Source: Hysterangium stoloniferum | Lineage: Eukaryota; Basidiomycota; Agaricomycetes; Hysterangiales; Hysterangiaceae | Assembly (NCBI GenBank): GCA_015178975.1 | Contig: WHVD01000090.1 | Location: 248,001-312,000 of the forward strand | DNA: 64,000 bases | Direction of reading: 5' to 3' | In this document: piece by piece, positions 58,258 through 64,000 of the stretch | How positions within the stretch are numbered: the stretch's first letter is position 1 | Layout of the letters: the number at the start of each line of letters is the position of its first letter | Program-made: the position numbers and the translations under genes | The notes under the pieces: model-generated | The model's database searches: none | What the model saw: only the letters and a program-made list of their open reading frames with translations | What the model was told of the DNA's origin: nothing

Positions 58258-59385
58258 GTTACTCTTCGAAGAATCTTGAGCTAGGTCGAACATCATTTAG
58301 GTAATAAGTAAAATGTTGGAGGTCTTCATCTGATAGGCCCCGTCCATCATGCACCTCCCTAATAATGAAGGAAAAACGGCCAGTAATAGTAAAATATAGT
58401 GGAGTGGTGAGGGTGGCAGCCGATGGGCTACAGAGGTATTTGCCAAGGTGTGGTATAAATATCGAGGCGACAGCATAGCAGTCCCCAGGAAGTTGCGACC
58501 GGGCCAGAGCAGTGAAGAGCATAGGAACCGTTTTACCTGGCGCATCCTCAATCATCGCCATGAATCCGATCACAAACGCCATCTCTACTATGATTCTGCT
58601 GATCTTCATTTCTTCACTAGTATCAAACCACTATGTAAAGGCGGCATAAGTGTTCAGAATAAGGGAACTCGCCCGATGTCGGATTTTACGTGGGTAAGAT
58701 GGTCTTCATTAAACTGATTTCAGCATGCAATGAATGGTCATCATCAGAAGCGAACATGCCTCAAGAGATCTACCCCCTCTTTAACTATTATGCTCATTTG
58801 CCGGACAGTTAGCTGTTTGTTAAGCAGTCTAGTCGTCGTCATTTCCTCGCCTGTGTTCCTGAGCCTGAGGGCGATTCTTTGGTACTCCTCCACACGTCGC
58901 GTGTTGAACAAGCACCTTCCCACCAAAATGGATATCTTGGTGCCGTACAGTAGCTTTGTCCCGATCCACTCCATTGCCAGACCACAAATATAACCGGGCT
59001 CGGCTTCGACTTCCGCGGGGAATAACGGGTTCCATCCATGCCGCTATGGCGTCGCCCTCAACGTCGGACATGCCTTGATTAATTCCTGGCGATTCCAGAA
59101 AGCCTCGCGGCGGTTCTACGCAAATTGCAAAATCAGGACACTAAGCGGGAAAAAAAGTCCGACACCTGGGAGTCGATTCTCGAAACAAAAGATTAACCTA
59201 CCCGCTGCTGAACCCACGAATCAAGTGCGTCTTTGCTGATCGATATATGGTCGTCATGACCTGGTCTGTGGTAACAGAGGCCGTGACCCTGTACATTTAC
59301 ACGGCCATTGTCTCTGGAGTACGCCCCGAAATTGACTTTCGAGGACCGTGATCCGTTGAGATTCCAGGGCAACATGCGTAAATAT
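58258..59385 (-). pseudogene. gene H, copy 1
   Basis: Unrecognised multi-exon gene on the minus strand. Landmarks in order: LESQRITVLESQFRG; KDALDSWVQQ before an intron; SDVEGDAIAAWMEPVI; WIGTKLLYGTKISILVG; RRVEEYQRIALRLRNTGEEM; NKQLTVRQMSIIVKEGVDLL; then ISRIIVEMAFVIGFMAMIED and ARSQLPGDCYAVASIF; and the end LSDEDLQHFTYYLNDVRPSS with stop near 58260. The hydrophobic FVIGFMA segment and C-terminal helices suggest a helical protein. Its 5' end joins directly to the truncated 3' end of copy 2. Exons are broken by frame changes, so probably not functional. Confidence 0.55.
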
Positions 59386-60110
59386 CGAGGCGACAGCATA
59401 GCAGTCCCCAGGAAGTTGCGACCCCACCAGTGCAGTGTAGAGCATAGGAACCATTTTGGCTGACTCATCCTCGATAAACGCCATCAACTCGATTACATCC
59501 GTACTATGACTCTGCCGATCTTCACTTCTTCGCTAGTGCCAAGCCAATATCTAAAGGCGGTATACGTATTCATTAGAAGCCTTTCACGATATCGGATTTT
59601 AAGCGGATAAGATGGTCTTCATTAAAACGATTTCACCATGCAATTAATGGTCATCATAAAAAGCAAATATGTCTCAAGAGATCCACCCCCTCTTTAATGA
59701 TTCTGCTCAATTACCGCACAGTTAGCTGTTTGGTAAGCAGTCTAGTCGCCGTCATTTCCTCGCGTGTGTACCTGAGGCTTCGGGCAACTCTTTGGCACTC
59801 CTCCACACGTCGCGTGTATAGAAAGCACTTTCCAACCAAAATGGAAATCTTGGTGCCGTATAATAGCTTTGTCCCGATCCGCTCTAATGCCAGCCGCAAA
59901 AGTACCCGGGGCCGACTTCGACTTCCGTTGGATTACAAATAACGGGTGCCAACCACCTAGTCATGGCATCTCTTTCACAGTCGGACATGCCTTGCTCAAT
60001 ACTTGATGAATCGAGAAAGCCTTGCGGCGGTTCTACGCAAGTTGCAAAATCACGGGACTAAACGGAAGAAAAAGTCCGAAACATGGGAGCAATATTAACA
60101 TACCCGTTGC
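59386..60110 (-). pseudogene. gene H, copy 2, truncated at its 3' end
   Basis: Starts within an intron near 60110 and carries SDCERDAMTRW-like, ERIGTKLLYGTKISILVG, RRVEECQRVARSLRYTREEM, and SQLPGDCYAVASIF, where it stops abruptly at about 59388 and continues as the N-terminal exon of copy 1. This head-to-tail junction looks like the product of unequal exchange between copies. Confidence 0.55.
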
Positions 60111-60164
60111 TGTCGTCAGTTTTGTGGTTCTTGTGGTAAAAATAAGTCACAACTAACGAGTTAT

Positions 60165-60284
60165 TTATTGATATTTGAAGTCAGGGAAGGCAGGAGGTGA
60201 AGACTTTGGCCTCGGCACAGGATCCAGGCTGCTCATAAGCTCGTCCTGCAAGCCCACCGCGCCCAGTCCCGTCGTGTGAGGGAA
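60165..60284 (-). CDS. last exon of an unidentified gene
   Basis: On the minus strand, after an acceptor AATTCAG at 60285, an open frame encodes FPHTTGLGAVGLQDELM, SSLDPVPRPKSSPPAFPDF and ends KYQ-stop. A matching intron (GTACGTTCC...TTCAG, about 53 bp) lies upstream, but the earlier exons are not recognisable. The compact Pro-rich end looks like a genuine C-terminus, possibly a remnant of a conserved gene. Confidence 0.4.
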   Translation of the reverse strand, partial: FPHTTGLGAVGLQDELMSSLDPVPRPKSSPPAFPDFKYQ

Positions 60285-60743
60285 GATCCTGAATTTAATG
60301 AAGGTTAAGGACGGATGAGAGAAACAAGTGGTGGAACGTACTGAGTACTAGATGATGAACCCCCCCAGATGCCCCTATACGAGATGTCTGCATAGACTTC
60401 TATATTTCCACAAAATATTAATTTCCCCAATGACACATTAGGATAAAGGAGTCACTATCTTCTCCGCATCCATGATCATTGATCCATTCACTGTCCATCG
60501 CGGTGGTGGTAGCGCTAGCGCTAACGTGCGGAGGGTCGAGTTGGCAAGACACAACATGGTGAACGAATGGGACAACCGGGAGCAACGCTATCACAGGCAT
60601 ATCTGCAATTATTGCGGATTTTGATGAGTCTTTGTAGATCCCTGCAAAGCAATGAAGTGCAGGAACCAAATGCTGGAGACAGGTCTGTCTGCATGCTCAT
60701 ACAGGCCAACACTTTCTGATCAGTGGCTTCATCGTCGTCGTCG
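60285..60743. other. no intact gene; possible shared promoter region
   Basis: A minus-strand frame of 83 codons at 60418-60669 shows no family. The stretch separates the leftward exon at 60165-60284 from the rightward gene H copy 3. Confidence 0.35.
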
Positions 60744-62760
60744 ATGAAGGAAGATTCTGTAAATAGTACGATAGTTGACATGCCTCATGTCTATATCTCA
60801 CGTTCCCCCAAGTCTGACCACGAGGTAGTACCCAGTTACCCTGACCATGTTGAAGAACCATCTCCGTCGATATCACCTGCTTCGTTGGATTCTCAAAGGA
60901 TCGAAGTCCTCGAAATTCAATTTCGGGGCATACTCTAGAGACTATGGACGTGTAATAGAGAGGGTCAGGGCCCCTGTTTCCACAGACCAGGTCATGACGA
61001 CCATATATCGATCAGTCAGGACGCACTTGATTCATGGGTTCAGTATTTTGTTTCGAGGATCAACTCTCACGTTTGGGACTGTTTCTTCTGTTTAGTGCCG
61101 TGATTTTGGAACTTGCGTAGAACCGCCCGCAAGGCTTGCTCGATTCATCAGGGATTGAGCAAGGCATGTCCGACATTGAGAGAGACGCCATTGCTGCGTG
61201 GGCGGAGCCCGTCATTCGTAATCAAACGGAGGTCGAAGTCGGCCCCGGTTACTTTTGTGGTCTGGCGTTAGAGCGGGTCGGGACGAAGCTACTGTATGGC
61301 ACCAAGATGGCCATTTTGCTTGGAAAGTGCTTTGTATACGCGCGGCGTGTGGAGGAGTACGAGAGAGTTTCCCGAAGGCTCTGGCGCACACGCGAGGAAA
61401 TGACGGTGACTAGACTGCCTAACAAACAGCTAACTGTGCGGTAATTGAGCAAAATAGTTAAAGAGGGGGTGGATCTCTTGAGGTTCTTCGCTTTTGATGA
61501 AGGCCATTCATTGCATACTGAAATCATTTTAATGAAGACCATCTTACCCCCGCAAAATCCGATATCGGGCGATATTGCTTCTCATGAATACGTATACCGC
61601 CTTTAGATCCCGGCTTGGCACTGGCGAAGAAGTGAAGATCGGCAGAGTCATAGTAGTGATGGCGTATGTGATCCAATTCATGGCGCAGTTCCAGCATGTG
61701 CCAGCTAAAATGGTTGCTGTGTTCTACACTGCCCTGGTCGGCTCGCAACTTCCTAGGGATTGTTATGCTGTCGCCTCGAAATTCATATCACACCTTGGCG
61801 AGTACCTTTGTAGCCCGTCGGCTGCCACTCTCACCACTTTAGAATATTCTATTATTACTACCTATTTTCTCCTTCATTATTAGGGAGGTGCATGAGGCAC
61901 AGCACCTGTCACAAGAAGACCTCAATGTGATTAAAAGCTGTCTCAAATTCTGGATGAGGTCCGAAGTTTTACCGTTGCTATTTTTGGAGAATGGCTGAAA
62001 TGAGAAATACGCAGATATGATCGAACCCAACCTGGACACATGGAACTGATCTACCTGCAAATGTCGATTTTCTCCTGCTGTTTCAAACGGGATCATTGGC
62101 TCCGCAGCATTTATGGAACTCTATTAGATGTAGCGCTTGACGTTTTACAGACCAAGATCAATTCATTTGCATGTGCGGACTCTTCTCGCTACATCGCTTA
62201 TAAATGCATTATAAATGAACTCGATGGATTATTTAAGGATGTCACATTGCTGGCAGAAAACATTGAACGAATTAATATCATTGTTTCCATCTGGGTTAAA
62301 ATGCTGCAGTGAGTCGACGGTTACACTATCGCGGACCTGTCGTCTCAAAATGATTCGGCTATCAGAATACTCATTCGGCGCCCGAAAGCAGACACTTCAT
62401 TGTTTCATGACGCCTCGATGCTAATCAGGGGCTCATCGTCATTAATTTCACAATCTCCGGAACCCGAAATTGTGTGCACGACAGTGCGAGCGGATAGCCC
62501 AATCCCTGCTTTCCACGCCTTCCTGGACCTTTTCTGAGAGGATTGTCGATATTCCCAAGGAGAATATTTTGGCGATAAGGTTGAGGTTTTTGATGAACGA
62601 CGTACATTCCCTCCTCTGTCTGCTTGCGACTCCGTTTGTAGGGGTCTCTCCAAGTTCCAACACAGACTACTTATCCCTTTTGGAGAGGCACGGACGGTTG
62701 TGTGACTAGACTGTTGCATATGACTAACATATTTTCTCATTACCTGAATATGTTCGATGT
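60744..62760 (+). pseudogene. gene H, copy 3, with module J inserted near its end
   Basis: The most complete copy, inverted relative to copies 1 and 2. ATG at 60744 (MKEDSVNSTIVDMPHVYISR), then SPSISPASLDSQRIEVLE; DIERDAIAAWAEPVI; RVGTKLLYGTKMAILLGKC; RRVEEYERVSRRLWRTREEM; LSKIVKEGVDLLR; then KIGRVIVVMAYVIQFMAQFQ and SQLPRDCYAVASKFISHLG. After HLSQEDLN the sequence changes to module J (about 61935-62722), after which HYLNMFDVA-like sequence, the natural end seen in copy 1, resumes near 62735. Frame changes are visible between blocks. No domain family recognised. Confidence 0.55.
61945..62722 (+). repeat. module J, copy inside gene H copy 3
   Basis: About 780 bp, co-linear with 57530-58250. 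It includes a coding-like block (INSFACADSSRYIAYKCIIN, then LLAENIERINIIVSIWVKML). The ends show no clear inverted repeats. It is absent from gene H copy 1 at the same point. Confidence 0.6.
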
Positions 62761-63380
62761 AGCTTAAGATTCTTCGACGAGTAACACAAAGTTTGATATC
62801 CGGAGGATGATTTCCTCAGTTTTTAAAGGGCTCAAATGATGATTCCAGAAAGAGGTTGCTACTCCGATAACTGTAGCTTACTCTAATTTTCTGTCTGTAC
62901 TTCCAGTCTCTCCACAAGGAGTCAATAACATCATGTTCTGGAATCCATGACTTTGTTAGAGATAAGTTATGATAGTGATTGTGTTACCACCATTTCACAT
63001 GCCATCTTTTGGAATCAGAATCATGATCAAGTCAAAGTAGCCACACAGGATAGTAATACTTCCCATGTAGGGCAAGGGCATCCAAACCAGGTCTAAATGT
63101 GATTAACATGCATTATGTGAAGTTCCATTCCTGGAGACTCCACAGAGTATTTCCCAGATATCATATCAGGTTCTGACCCATCTTCTGGACTAGTATCAAG
63201 ATCTGGAATCCACCAGAACCTGACCCTCATCCCTCAAGTACCCTTCAACTCAAATCCCATTCTGGTATTACTCTGCCCTTTGACAGTTGACTTCTCTACA
63301 TATCCTGAGTTATTTCCTGGCCTGGACTTCCAGTGGGACTCCTGGTGTTTATTCTAGAAACTTTGTGTTAGGATCCATTT
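62761..63380. other. no recognisable gene
   Basis: CpG-poor sequence with no family match, probably old transposon debris leading into the gypsy relic at the window edge. Confidence 0.4.
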
Positions 63381-64000
63381 CTGGATAGTATTGTTCACCC
63401 TTACATGCAAGGATACTCTGTGGAATTTTAATGATAAGTGTCAAAAAGCTTTCAATCTTTTAAAAGGTTCTTTTTCTTCAGCTCCAATTCTGTTGCATTG
63501 GAAACTGGACTTTCCACTCATTGTTGAGATGGATGCCTCAGACTATGCACTTGGAGCCATTCTGTCTATCTAGGACTCCAATGGAGAAGTCCACCCCATG
63601 GCTTTTCTGTCCCAGACTTTCACCAGAGCAAAGCTCAATTATGATGTTCATGACAAGGAACTCCTAGCAATTTTTTTAGCTTTCAAAACATGGCGACACT
63701 ATTTGGAAGGCTTGGGATTGCTGTTCAAGTTTTTCCGGTGAATTGGACATTGATTGATTAGCGCTTTTGGGCAAGTCACATCATTGACTGACAATATACA
63801 ATCTTTCCTTGGCTTTGCCAATTTTTACTGATGGTTTATCTGTGGATATTCCAAAATCATTGATTGACATTGTAACAGATCACAAGAACCTGGAATACTT
63901 TTCTACCACAAAACCTTTGACCTGCTGGCAGGCCCACTGGTCTGAATACCTATTAGCCTTCAATATGATTATCTGTTTTCGACCTGGTCACCTTGGCAGC
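63381..64000 (+). mobile_element. gypsy relic: RNase H region, running off the window
   Basis: On the plus strand the gypsy RNase H core is readable: FSSAPILLHWKLDFPLIVEM, DASDYALGAILS, then NYDVHDKELLAIFLAFKTWR and DHKNLEYF. Broken in several places and CpG-poor. The rest of the element lies right of the window. Confidence 0.85.

Overview
The window looks like a repeat-rich nuclear contig of an agaricomycete (mushroom-forming basidiomycete). The reasons are host genes with DUF6535- and DUF6533-type membrane domains and a DUF3632-like domain, introns of about 45-60 bp with CTRAY-like branch sites, and large amounts of Ty3/gypsy, Ty1/copia and Tc1/mariner DNA. The order cannot be resolved. No tRNA, rRNA, CRISPR array or prokaryotic operon was seen.

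Layout. 1-11.4 kb is an old, CpG-poor transposon cemetery: the 3' end of a chromovirus and its LTR, a solo LTR (2382-3202), and a decayed gypsy element broken by a nested Tc1 pair (5662-9268, holding a second Tc1 at 7577-9171) and by a second solo LTR (9884-10728). 11.5-41.4 kb is one giant imperfect palindrome: left arm about 11500-28470, right arm about 30025-41365, about 1.6 kb between them. Each arm carries, from outside in, a DUF6535 membrane-domain gene running into a long array of single-exon HEAT-like repeats, a short non-coding or small-ORF stretch, a DUF3632-like gene, and the 3' end of a third gene whose only longer copy lies on the axis. After the arms formed, two solo LTRs of one family landed at different places (22100-27712 left, 33233-33574 right), and a young copia element (22186-27373) then landed inside the left one. 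41.4-46.4 kb is old copia and gypsy debris. 46.9-47.1 kb holds a striking heat-shock-element-like promoter. 48.2-54.5 kb has a DUF6533 gene, a fragment of a second one, and degenerate duplicated modules. 54.7-57.0 kb is another gypsy relic. 57.5-62.8 kb holds three damaged copies of an unrecognised multi-exon gene, one with a module inserted that also occurs separately. 63.4 kb to the end is a gypsy RNase H region running off the window.

The most interesting object is the DUF6535/HEAT locus. Twenty-two consecutive exons of 117 bp (39 codons), all with phase-1 introns of about 47-50 bp that are themselves near-copies of one another, form a tandem array in which exon plus intron (about 166 bp) is the repeating unit. 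It is split 11 + 11 by a roughly 540-bp spacer and is present in both palindrome arms. Because every unit adds whole codons and carries its own splice sites, the array can gain or lose repeats without losing frame. The two arms carry different inactivating changes in the same genes, so they have aged separately.
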